Source: Paraeggerthella sp964369725
GTDB taxonomy: Bacteria > Actinomycetota > Coriobacteriia > Coriobacteriales > Eggerthellaceae
Assembly (NCBI GenBank): GCA_964369725.1
Contig: CAYJGC010000064.1
Location: 1 to 7,197, forward strand
DNA: 7,197 nt
Reading direction: 5' to 3'
Shown: piece after piece, positions 1 to 5,647 of the stretch
Layout of the letters: each line of letters opens with the position of its first letter
How positions within the stretch are numbered: position 1 is the stretch's first letter
Notes under the pieces: model-generated
What the model saw: only the letters and a program-made list of their open reading frames with translations
What the model was told of the DNA's origin: nothing
Databases searched by the model: none
Program-made: the position numbers and the translations under genes

Positions 1-90
1 GAGATTGTATTTGATCGTGGCGGAAACCTGTATCACGGACGCATTAAGGCTTTGGCCGATGCAGCCCGTGAAGCTGGCCTGAAATTTTAG
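1..90 (+). CDS. rplR: 50S ribosomal protein L18, C-terminal end (partial)
   Basis: The window opens inside a gene, in frame from base 1, and the last 29 codons end at a TAG stop at 88-90. The visible tail contains FDRGGNLYHGRIKALADAA and ends in GLKF, the typical conserved C-terminus of bacterial L18. L18 binds 5S rRNA in the central protuberance of the large ribosomal subunit. Its position directly before rpsE, 16 bases away, is the standard spc-operon order. Only the end is present, so length and start cannot be judged. Confidence 0.93.
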   Translation, partial: EIVFDRGGNLYHGRIKALADAAREAGLKF

Positions 91-106
91 AAGGGGTTAA
101 TGTCTT

Positions 107-634
107 ATGGCTCGTAATAAACAAGACAACGCCGCGGTCCCCGAGCTTGAGGAACGCGTCGTATATATCAATCGCGTATCTAAGGTAGTTAAGGGTGGTC
201 GTCGTTTTGCCCTCACTGCTTTGGTGGTAGTTGGTGACGGCAATGGTCGCGTAGGCATCGGTATGGGTAAATCTCAAGAAGTGCCTATCGCTATCAAAAA
301 GGGTATTGAAGATGCCAAAAAGAACATGTTCTCCGTGCCTTTGACTGAAGAAAAGACACTTCCTCATGAGATTATCGGTGAGTATGGTGCAGGACGCGTA
401 CTTTTGAAGCCAGCTGCTCCTGGTACTGGTGTTATCGCTGGTGGCGCAGCTCGTGCTATCCTTGAGCTTGCTGGCGTAACCGACGTTCTTACCAAGTCTT
501 TGGGTACCAACAATGTTATGAACGTTGTTAAAGCTACTGCAGAAGGCCTTAAGAGCTTAGAGAGTGCACAGGATGTCGCAGCACGTCGCGATATTTCTGT
601 AGCTCAGATGTATGGCTGGAAGGAGAAGAAGTAA
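107..634 (+). CDS. rpsE: 30S ribosomal protein S5
   Basis: A 175-residue protein of normal length for bacterial S5, a small-subunit protein near the decoding region that contributes to translational accuracy. The N-terminal double-stranded-RNA-binding-like domain spans roughly residues 16-80, with the conserved loop VKGGRRF and the strand VVVGDGNGRVGIGMGK. The C-terminal S5 domain runs from about residue 90 to 160 and includes the glycine-rich PAAPGTGVIAGGAARAILE. The ATG at 107 follows an AAGGGG ribosome binding site at 91-96. Another ATG at 100 is out of frame. The stop codon overlaps the rpmD start by one base (TAATG), implying translational coupling. The loop around residues 25-32 is where spectinomycin-resistance changes map in the family; I see no obvious lesion there. 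Confidence 0.98.
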   Translation: MARNKQDNAAVPELEERVVYINRVSKVVKGGRRFALTALVVVGDGNGRVGIGMGKSQEVPIAIKKGIEDAKKNMFSVPLTEEKTLPHEIIGEYGAGRVLLKPAAPGTGVIAGGAARAILELAGVTDVLTKSLGTNNVMNVVKATAEGLKSLESAQDVAARRDISVAQMYGWKEKK

Positions 635-825
635 TGGCAGAGGTAAAGAAGACTCTTCGCATTACGCAGATTAAGAGTGCAATTGGCTACAAAGAAGACC
701 AAGCTGCTACGCTTCGCGCTTTGGGTCTCGGCAAGATTAATCGCTCCGTTGAGCAGGTGGACAACGCTTCTGTTCGCGGTATGATCTTCAAGATCAAGCA
801 CCTCGTAGAGGTAGAGAATATTTAA
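634..825 (+). CDS. rpmD: 50S ribosomal protein L30
   Basis: A 63-residue protein, normal for the short bacterial L30. It begins MAEVKKTLRITQIKSAIG and carries the family signature ATLRALGLGKINRSVEQ, followed by the helix around SVRGMIFKIKHLV. L30 is a small globular protein of the large subunit. The ATG overlaps the rpsE stop by one base, and AAGGAG at 620-625, inside the rpsE coding sequence, sits 8 bases upstream. It ends at TAA (823-825), only three bases before a GC-rich hairpin that looks like a terminator. It therefore appears to be the last gene of the promoter-proximal part of the operon. Confidence 0.97.
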   Translation: MAEVKKTLRITQIKSAIGYKEDQAATLRALGLGKINRSVEQVDNASVRGMIFKIKHLVEVENI

Positions 826-828
826 TTG

Positions 829-858
829 AATCCGCCGGTTTTATCCCCGGCGGATTTT
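829..858 (+). terminator. Hairpin after rpmD, probable (possibly partial) intrinsic terminator
   Basis: A perfect 10-bp stem pairs 829-838 (AATCCGCCGG) with 847-856 (CCGGCGGATT) around an 8-base loop. The 3' arm runs into TTTT at 855-858. This is a GC-rich stem with a short U-tract, three bases after the rpmD stop. The U-tract is only four bases and two of them lie in the stem, so termination may be incomplete. The hairpin could act as an attenuator that lowers expression of rplO-secY-adk relative to the genes upstream, or simply as an mRNA end or stabiliser. Confidence 0.7.
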
Positions 859-860
859 GC

Positions 861-969
861 CAACATATAGGCTATGTTGTGTAGAGTGTAGAGAGCATAA
901 CGCTTGTTTGCACTAAAGAAATTTAGAAGTTTGCTGGCGGCGAGCTGCCAGCGCCAGGTTTCTGCCTGG
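861..969 (+). promoter_or_regulatory. Structured leader before rplO (three hairpins)
   Basis: The rpmD-rplO gap is 169 bases, long for genes of this operon. After the terminator-like hairpin it contains three stem-loops. They are CAACATA/TATGTTG at 861-867 and 873-879 with a 5-base loop, GCTGGC/GCCAGC at 933-938 and 947-952, and CCAGG/CCTGG at 954-958 and 965-969. The last two are nearly adjacent and end 13 bases before the rplO ribosome binding site. I infer a 5' leader, possibly one where a ribosomal protein binds to control translation. A weak promoter-like pair, TTGCCA (857-862) and TAGAGT (882-887), has a 19-base spacer and is not convincing. I do not recognise the structure as a known leader family. 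Confidence 0.4.
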
Positions 970-994
970 TTAAGCGAATCGAAGGAGATTTGTA

Positions 995-1444
995 ATGGAA
1001 CTCAAAGACTTAAGACCTGCTGATGGATCTCGCAAACCTCGTAAGCGTGTTGGTCGCGGACCTGCATCAGGAACGGGCAAGACTGCCGGACGTGGTATGA
1101 ATGGCCAGAATTCTCGTGCTGGTGGAACTAAAGGTGCTGGTTTCGAGGGTGGACAGACTCCATTGGCACGTCGTTTGCCAAAACTCCCTGGTTTTACCAA
1201 CATCAACCGTGTTGAGTATTTGCCGGTAAATGTAAGCCGTCTTGATGAGAACTTTGAGGCTGGCGATGTAGTGAGTGGCGATACCTTAAAAGCTAAGGGC
1301 ATCATTAAGCATGCAGATGCTTTGGTGAAGGTTCTTGGCGATGGCGAGATCACCAAAGCTCTTACCGTTAAGGTTGACAAAGTGTCAGCTTCCGCCAAGG
1401 CAAAAATTGAGGCGGCTGGAGGAAAGGTCGAAGAGCCTTGCTAA
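995..1444 (+). CDS. rplO: 50S ribosomal protein L15
   Basis: A 149-residue protein of normal L15 length. The basic, glycine-rich N-terminal extension (about residues 10-60) contains RKRVGRGPASGTGKTAGRG and GFEGGQTPLARRLPKL, the hallmark of L15, and threads into 23S rRNA. The globular C-terminal domain follows (about 75-147) and includes AAGGKVE near the end. The ATG at 995 has AGGAG at 983-987 seven bases upstream. The final codons, including an unusual terminal Cys, lie in a 7-base overlap with secY, so the two genes are probably translationally coupled. Unlike rpsE and rpmD it is not tightly packed to the gene before it, which suggests separate control from its own leader. Confidence 0.97.
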   Translation: MELKDLRPADGSRKPRKRVGRGPASGTGKTAGRGMNGQNSRAGGTKGAGFEGGQTPLARRLPKLPGFTNINRVEYLPVNVSRLDENFEAGDVVSGDTLKAKGIIKHADALVKVLGDGEITKALTVKVDKVSASAKAKIEAAGGKVEEPC

Positions 1445-2718
1445 GCTCTATTGTCGATGCATTTAAGGTTCCCGAGCTGCGCAAGAAAATCTTGTTCACG
1501 CTCGCGATTCTTGCTTTATATCGTTTTGGTGCATACGTACCGGTACCGGGTATTCCCTTTAATGAATTTGCTACGGCATTTCAGGATTCTGGCGTATCTA
1601 TGGCAATGCTTGACTTGTTTACCGGCGGTGCACTCTCCAACTTTTCAGTGTTCTCGCTAGGTATTATGCCCTACATTACTGCATCAATTATTATGCAGCT
1701 TATGCAAGGTGTTATTCCTGCGGTAGGACGTTGGGCTAAAGAAGGGGATGCTGGACGACGTAAGATTACGCAGGTTACGCGCTACCTAACGCTTGGCCTG
1801 GGTCTTATTAATGCTATTGGCTACTTGCTTTTATTTAAGTCTGATGCCTATGGCGTTGTTTTTAGTTCAGAAATTCCTGAACTCCTTACCGACTTCCTCG
1901 TGGTCTTTACCCTTGTCGCAGGTACAGCGTTTATTATGTGGATGGGTGAACTGATTACGCAGCGCGGTGTTGGTAACGGAATGTCGTTGATCATCTTTGC
2001 CAGCATCATCAGCGCAGTTCCTTCTGCAATATTCTCATCAGTTGGATTGCAGACGGATATGTGGATGGGTATTGCTATTACTGCTGTAATAGTACTTGTA
2101 GTCCTAGCCTGCATACCAGCTATTATATATGTTGAGCGTGCACAGCGTCGTATTCCTGTACATTATGCAAAGCGTGTTCAGGGTCGCAAGGTTATGGGTG
2201 GACAATCAACCTATATTCCGTTGAAGGTAAATGCTGCTGGTGTTATTCCTATCATCTTTGCTAGTTGTTTGCTCTACTTCCCTGCACAGCTTGCTGCGTT
2301 GTTTAATGTAGGTTGGTTAACCACGGTTGCTGATGCCATGTCTACTGGGTGGATTAACTGGATATTAACAGTAGTCCTCATCGTGTTCTTTGCGTACTTC
2401 TATACGTCAATGATCTTCAACCCTGAAGAGACGGCAGATAACCTACGTAAGCAGGGTGGCTTTATTCCTGGTGTGCGGCCAGGAGTTGCAACGGTTACGT
2501 ACATCAAGAATGTTTTGAATCGCGTAACGCTGCCAGGAGGTATTTTTATTGCAGTAATCGCTGTTGTTCCTACCATAATATTTTACTTTACGGGCAATAC
2601 GTTGATTCAAGCATTTGGCGGTACGTCTATTCTGATTATGATTGGTGTTGCTCTGGATACTATGAGCAAAATTGAGAGTCAGTTGAAGATGCACAATTAT
2701 GATGGGTTCTTTAAGTAG
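1438..2718 (+). CDS. secY: Protein translocase channel subunit SecY
   Basis: A 426-residue polytopic membrane protein that forms the protein-conducting pore of the Sec translocon with SecE and SecG. Ten hydrophobic segments can be picked out, at about 17-35, 71-90, 114-133, 150-170, 180-200, 209-230, 264-284, 305-325, 365-385 and 391-408. Between segments 1 and 2 lies the plug region (LDLFTGGALSNFSVFSLGI). The C4 cytoplasmic loop carries YVERAQRRIPVHYAKR. The C5 loop carries NPEETADNLRKQGGFIPGVRPG (Arg347 matches the conserved SecA-responsive arginine). The start is TTG at 1438, giving MLSSIVDAFKVPELRKKI, the expected SecY N-terminus, and no later in-frame start keeps it. GGAGGAAAGG at 1418-1427, within rplO, supplies a Shine-Dalgarno sequence. 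The gene overlaps rplO by 7 bases and lies 23 bases before adk. Confidence 0.97.
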   Translation: MLSSIVDAFKVPELRKKILFTLAILALYRFGAYVPVPGIPFNEFATAFQDSGVSMAMLDLFTGGALSNFSVFSLGIMPYITASIIMQLMQGVIPAVGRWAKEGDAGRRKITQVTRYLTLGLGLINAIGYLLLFKSDAYGVVFSSEIPELLTDFLVVFTLVAGTAFIMWMGELITQRGVGNGMSLIIFASIISAVPSAIFSSVGLQTDMWMGIAITAVIVLVVLACIPAIIYVERAQRRIPVHYAKRVQGRKVMGGQSTYIPLKVNAAGVIPIIFASCLLYFPAQLAALFNVGWLTTVADAMSTGWINWILTVVLIVFFAYFYTSMIFNPEETADNLRKQGGFIPGVRPGVATVTYIKNVLNRVTLPGGIFIAVIAVVPTIIFYFTGNTLIQAFGGTSILIMIGVALDTMSKIESQLKMHNYDGFFK

Positions 2719-2741
2719 GTATACAGTAGAAAGGTAGCTCT

Positions 2742-3368
2742 ATGAATATCGTATTACTAGGCGCTCCTGGTGCTGGAAAAGGTACTCAGGCTGCTAAGCT
2801 GGTTGAGGAATTTGCCATGCCTCATATCTCTACGGGTGATATGCTGCGCGCCGCCGTTAAGGCAGGTACGCCGCTCGGCAAGAAAGCTAAATCCTATATG
2901 GATGCTGGCGATCTTGTTCCTGATGACGTGATTATTGGGCTTGTTACCGAGCGTCTTCAGGATGGTGATACGTCAAATGGCTTTATACTTGATGGTTTTC
3001 CTCGCACATCTGCGCAAGCGGTTGCACTTGACGCTGAGCTTTCTAAGCTTGAGCGCCCATTGAATGCTGCCTTGCTTATTGATGTGGATTCCGAGGTTAT
3101 CGTAAAGCGTTTGACTTCACGTCGTATGTGTCGCGAATGTGGCTACATCGGATCTGCGGCAGATACAGTTTGCCCTAAAGATAGTGGTGAGATGTATCAG
3201 CGCGATGATGACAATGAAGCTACGGTACGTAATCGTCTTGATGTGTACGAAAAGTCTACGTCGCCACTTATCGACTACTATCGTGGCTGTGACTTGCTCG
3301 TGGCTATAGATGGAGATCGTGATGCTGATGTTGTTTACGCAGATGTAAAGCAAGCACTCAGTCTTTAA
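2742..3368 (+). CDS. adk: Adenylate kinase, zinc-LID type
   Basis: A 208-residue cytoplasmic enzyme for ATP + AMP = 2 ADP. The P-loop GAPGAGKGTQ is at residues 7-16, the AMP-binding segment STGDMLR at 30-36 and DGFPRT at 84-89. The LID follows RLTSRRMC. Its C-X2-C-X10-C-X2-D set (Cys130, Cys133, Cys144, Asp147) resembles the structural zinc site of Gram-positive adenylate kinases, whose last ligand may be Cys or Asp. The span between the two pairs is about 6 residues shorter than the usual X16. QRDDDNEATVRNRL after it keeps the catalytic arginines. The ATG at 2742 has AGAAAGG at 2728-2734. Placement after secY is classic and gives operon co-expression; a terminator follows. I see no frameshift. 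Confidence 0.97.
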   Translation: MNIVLLGAPGAGKGTQAAKLVEEFAMPHISTGDMLRAAVKAGTPLGKKAKSYMDAGDLVPDDVIIGLVTERLQDGDTSNGFILDGFPRTSAQAVALDAELSKLERPLNAALLIDVDSEVIVKRLTSRRMCRECGYIGSAADTVCPKDSGEMYQRDDDNEATVRNRLDVYEKSTSPLIDYYRGCDLLVAIDGDRDADVVYADVKQALSL

Positions 3369-3394
3369 TCATCACTGCTAGATAATGTTTTATC

Positions 3395-3425
3395 CAATGG
3401 AGCCCTCGGGCTCCATTGTTGTTTT
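3395..3425 (+). terminator. Intrinsic terminator after adk
   Basis: A perfect 10-bp stem pairs CAATGGAGCC (3395-3404) with GGCTCCATTG (3409-3418) around a CTCG loop, followed by TTGTTTT (3419-3425). It lies 26 bases after the adk stop. A small hairpin, GATAA/TTATC (3381-3385 and 3390-3394), abuts it upstream. On the opposite strand the hairpin is followed by GGATAAAA, with no U-tract, so it should act mainly on the + strand to end the ribosomal protein-adk transcript. Confidence 0.85.
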
Positions 3426-3436
3426 GGCAATAAGGA

Positions 3437-3510
3437 AATTTGACAATCAAACTGAACGCAGGCGGTTTTCCTAATTTACAATCAAGCTCAAGACTCGGTC
3501 GATTTTCCTA
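3437..3510. repeat. Two imperfect tandem copies of a ~36-base segment
   Basis: Two similar stretches lie side by side between adk and ade. Copy 1 (3437-3473) and copy 2 (3473-3510) each start AATTT, have ACAATCAA at 3443-3450 and 3478-3485, and end TTTTCCTA at 3466-3473 and 3503-3510. The middle parts are only loosely similar, for example CTGAA against CTCAA. The second copy runs into the ade stop codon. Origin and role are unknown. An old small duplication is the simplest reading, and chance similarity in AT-rich sequence is possible. Confidence 0.4.
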
Positions 3511-5316
3511 TTGGTCTGTTAAGAGAGGTGTAAACTGGAAGGTGGTGCAGTCCACAAGACCGCGGTTGGTTAGGCGCAACTCAGGCAAGCAGGCAAGCGA
3601 AATAAGAGCCATGGTCATAAAAGGAGAGGGCATAGTGCAGCCAATCTCTACCCAACTCTCTTCTAAGCGATGAACTTTCTCTGCCATTGTTTTTGCTGGG
3701 AGGGTGTCCATGAGGCCAGCTATAGGAAGCTCAACAAGTCCTAAAATTACGCCATGTGCAACTACAACCATACCTCCACCGCATTCGATGAGGGTATTTG
3801 CCGCAAGCGCCATGTCTTCATCATTTGTGCCAACAACAAGCAGATTGTGGGCATCGTGCGCTACGGTAGAAGCCATCGCCCCGTGCTTGATGCCAAAACC
3901 CTTTACGAAGCCATAGCCAAACGTGCCTGTTGCATGATGGCGTTCGAATACAAAAGTCTTAAGCACATCTAGTTCTGTGTTTGCTTGAAGTGTCCCGTCG
4001 GCAATCGATACAGGTCTTGATGTTTCCAGTGTACCCACTTTTCCTGGGATAACCTCGATAGCGCGAACCCATGCTGACGCATTTTTCGTCTCGTCCGGCA
4101 GGGGAATAATGAACGATTCAGGGGTGATTTCAATTCCAAGATGCATGGAATCGGTTGCCCAAAGAGGGAATTCAAAGGGCGTTAATGCGAAGGTTGCCTT
4201 GCCCTTTTCAGCAACAATTTCACCATCAATCATAACGCGCGTGACTTGCAGGTTTTCCAGATTGTCTAGAAAGACAATGTCTGCGCACTTTCCAGGCGTT
4301 ATAGAACCCAGGTCGTGATCCATTTGGTAGCATTGTGCACAGTTGATCGTTATCATTTGGATAGCAGTAACCGGGTCGATGCCGAGGTTCACCGCAACAC
4401 GTATTATATGGTCTAAATGTCCGTCGGTGACAAGGGTGTTGGGGTGGGTATCGTCTGAAACTAAGATGGCATAACGCGAATCGATGTTGTTTGTGGTAAG
4501 GGCTTTTGCTAATGCTGGAAGATCTTTCCATGCAGAACCGTAGCGCATCATGGCGTACATACCAAAGCGCATCTTGGCTAAAGCATCCTCTGCCCGCGTG
4601 GATTCATGACAGCAGCGCACTCCCGTTGCGATATAGGCATTCAACCCCTTGTCCGTTTCAGGCATAGAATAATGACCCGTTACAATTTTGCCGGCTTTTA
4701 AAGTGGCGGCAACTTCATCGTGCGTATGGTCGGTACTGTTCAGGATGCCAGGGAAGTTCATCATTTCGCCTAATCCCACTACGCTTGGCCAGTTCATTGT
4801 TTCTGCAATATCATCTGGTCCTATAGATGACCCCGTATCTTCAAATCCCGGTACCGCTGGCACGCACGACGGAGTGGTAATCATTGTCTTAAGTGGGGTG
4901 CGGTGGGCGTCTTCATCCATCAGCTTCACGCCTTTAAGTCCTAAAACGTTGCATATCTCATGAGGATCCATGTAGATGCCGGTAGTCCCATGCGGAATAA
5001 CCGTGCGAGCATATTCTCCTACTCCCATCATTGATGACTCCACATGAATGTGACCATCTAAAAAGCCAGGTGCGATGTATTGACCCTGTGCATCAATGAT
5101 GCACGTTTTCTCACCGATACAATGGTCGGCAGATCCTATATAGGCAATTCTTCCCTGCGCGATGGCGACATCGATATTTTCTTGAATTTCAGAAGTGCAA
5201 ACGTTAATGAGCCGTGCACCTTTTATGACGGTATCGGCAGGTTGGTTGCCTTGTGCTACCTTCGCAAGCGTTTTTGTGCATTCCCAAAGGGGCTTCTTGC
5301 AAAAATTGTTGAGCAT
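3508..5316 (-). CDS. ade: Adenine deaminase
   Basis: A 602-residue amidohydrolase-superfamily enzyme, close to the usual 580-600, converting adenine to hypoxanthine and ammonia in purine salvage. The metal-binding motif GFLDGHIHVESS gives His89 and His91. Further likely active-site residues are Glu184 (GLGEMMNFPG), His215 (TGHYSMPE), His237 (CCHEST) and Asp288-Asp289 (LVSDDTHP). The conserved C-terminal adenine deaminase domain spans about 420-600, with ERHHATG (459-464), KGFGIKHGAMASTVAHDAHN and ECGGG. The ATG at 5316 is preceded by GGAAGGGAG, a strong Shine-Dalgarno sequence. It is monocistronic in this window, convergent with adk and divergent from nagB. The GHYSMPE and CCHEST motifs differ from the DGHAP and SDHE I remember for the Bacillus and E. 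coli enzymes, so it may belong to a distinct subfamily. No U-tract terminator is evident after its stop. Confidence 0.95.
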   Translation of the reverse strand: MLNNFCKKPLWECTKTLAKVAQGNQPADTVIKGARLINVCTSEIQENIDVAIAQGRIAYIGSADHCIGEKTCIIDAQGQYIAPGFLDGHIHVESSMMGVGEYARTVIPHGTTGIYMDPHEICNVLGLKGVKLMDEDAHRTPLKTMITTPSCVPAVPGFEDTGSSIGPDDIAETMNWPSVVGLGEMMNFPGILNSTDHTHDEVAATLKAGKIVTGHYSMPETDKGLNAYIATGVRCCHESTRAEDALAKMRFGMYAMMRYGSAWKDLPALAKALTTNNIDSRYAILVSDDTHPNTLVTDGHLDHIIRVAVNLGIDPVTAIQMITINCAQCYQMDHDLGSITPGKCADIVFLDNLENLQVTRVMIDGEIVAEKGKATFALTPFEFPLWATDSMHLGIEITPESFIIPLPDETKNASAWVRAIEVIPGKVGTLETSRPVSIADGTLQANTELDVLKTFVFERHHATGTFGYGFVKGFGIKHGAMASTVAHDAHNLLVVGTNDEDMALAANTLIECGGGMVVVAHGVILGLVELPIAGLMDTLPAKTMAEKVHRLEESWVEIGCTMPSPFMTMALISLACLPELRLTNRGLVDCTTFQFTPLLTDQ

Positions 5317-5369
5317 GGTGGCTCCCTTCCTTAAAAGTTACACGCCGTAAACGTATCGGCTATGGTAAG

Positions 5370-5398
5370 TATATAGCATACGCAGCAATACGTGCCAA
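5370..5398 (-). promoter_or_regulatory. Predicted sigma70-type promoter of ade (extended -10)
   Basis: On the - strand, TTGGCA (5398-5393) matches the -35 consensus at five of six positions. A spacer of exactly 17 bases leads to TATATA (5375-5370), which is preceded by TG plus one base (5378-5376), making an extended -10. Transcription would begin near 5363, giving an ade leader of about 47 bases. An inverted repeat GCTAT-N9-ATAGC (5377-5373 and 5363-5359) covers the -10 and the start point and could be a repressor site. Confidence 0.6.
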
Positions 5399-5464
5399 TG
5401 CTCTCGTTATCTACCTTGTAGCGCGGTTTTAACAAAGGGGAGGCCGCCCTAAGCTCAATTTGCC

Positions 5465-5514
5465 GTCACTCTAAAACTTGTTGTACAGGCGGGAGAAGTA
5501 ACTTAGGTAGTGAC
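5465..5514. repeat. Long imperfect inverted repeat upstream of nagB and ade
   Basis: The outer arms GTCACT (5465-5470) and AGTGAC (5509-5514) pair perfectly. The stem continues inward with CTAA/TTAG (5471-5474 and 5503-5506, after a 2-base bulge) and ACTT/AAGT (5476-5479 and 5496-5499). The loop contains the small palindrome TGTACA (5482-5487). No U-tract follows on either strand, so it does not look like a terminator. It could be an operator pair, a cruciform or an RNA structure. Function unknown. Confidence 0.4.
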
Positions 5515-5561
5515 AAGAAGGAATAAAAAGACTCGTTAATAAAATTAATTCTTTCAACCGA

Positions 5562-5567
5562 TATAAT
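5562..5567 (+). promoter_or_regulatory. Candidate -10 element of nagB promoter
   Basis: A perfect TATAAT lies in an AT-rich block 86 bases before the nagB GTG. No good -35 hexamer lies at 16-18 bases upstream. The expected -35 region is instead occupied by an inverted repeat TTAAT-AAA-ATTAA (5536-5548). That could mean an activator-dependent promoter or a protein site blocking it. A second -10-like hexamer, TACAAT (5603-5608), also lacks a spaced -35. The choice between them is uncertain. Confidence 0.35.
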
Positions 5568-5633
5568 TTCTTAAAAACTCTTTTTACTCAGGAAAATGAG
5601 AGTACAATGTGACTTCTGTCTTTTTCATTTCAC

Positions 5634-5640
5634 GAGGAGG
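5634..5640 (+). promoter_or_regulatory. nagB: Ribosome binding site that decides the nagB start
   Basis: GAGGAGG ends 7 bases before the in-frame GTG at 5648, an ideal distance. The ATG at 5644 is only 3 bases away and out of frame. The longer in-frame reading from GTG 5609 would place this ribosome binding site inside the gene and add 13 residues unlike NagB. The GTG at 5648 is therefore the best start. Confidence 0.8.
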
Positions 5641-5647
5641 ATTATGC

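Larger units (their letters stand above)
5317..5647. other. Gene-free divergent control region between ade and nagB
   Basis: This 331-base stretch separates the divergent ade and nagB starts. It holds the ade promoter near 5370-5398, a CTAC-CTT-GTAG palindrome at 5411-5421, a long imperfect inverted repeat at 5465-5514, and a very AT-rich segment (5521-5580) carrying a TATAAT. The nagB Shine-Dalgarno sequence is at 5634-5640. I find no convincing small gene in it. No TGGTCTAGACCA-like site for a NagR/DasR-type GntR regulator is visible. Confidence 0.7.

Noticed and set aside
857..887. Promoter TTGCCA / TAGAGT in the rpmD-rplO gap
   Set aside because: The spacer is 19 bases and the -10 matches only four of six; it is mentioned under the leader but not called as a promoter.
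904..1023. Small + strand frame starting TTG in the rplO leader and running into rplO
   Set aside because: It has no ribosome binding site, a weak start codon and a protein without recognisable features; hairpins occupy much of it.
970..1398. 142-codon open frame on the - strand opposite rplO
   Set aside because: It is antisense to a clear L15 gene, with low-complexity Pro/Ser/Arg-rich composition typical of a shadow frame.
3395..3418. Bidirectional terminator serving ade as well as adk
   Set aside because: On the - strand the hairpin is followed by GGATAAAA, not a U-tract, so it is called for the + strand only.
5317..5363. Purine riboswitch in the ade leader
   Set aside because: The predicted leader is about 47 bases, shorter than the riboswitch aptamer plus expression platform, and I see no three-way-junction core.
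5609..5647. Upstream GTG start extending NagB by 13 residues
   Set aside because: It lacks a good ribosome binding site and the added residues do not resemble NagB; the GAGGAGG at 5634-5640 favours 5648.
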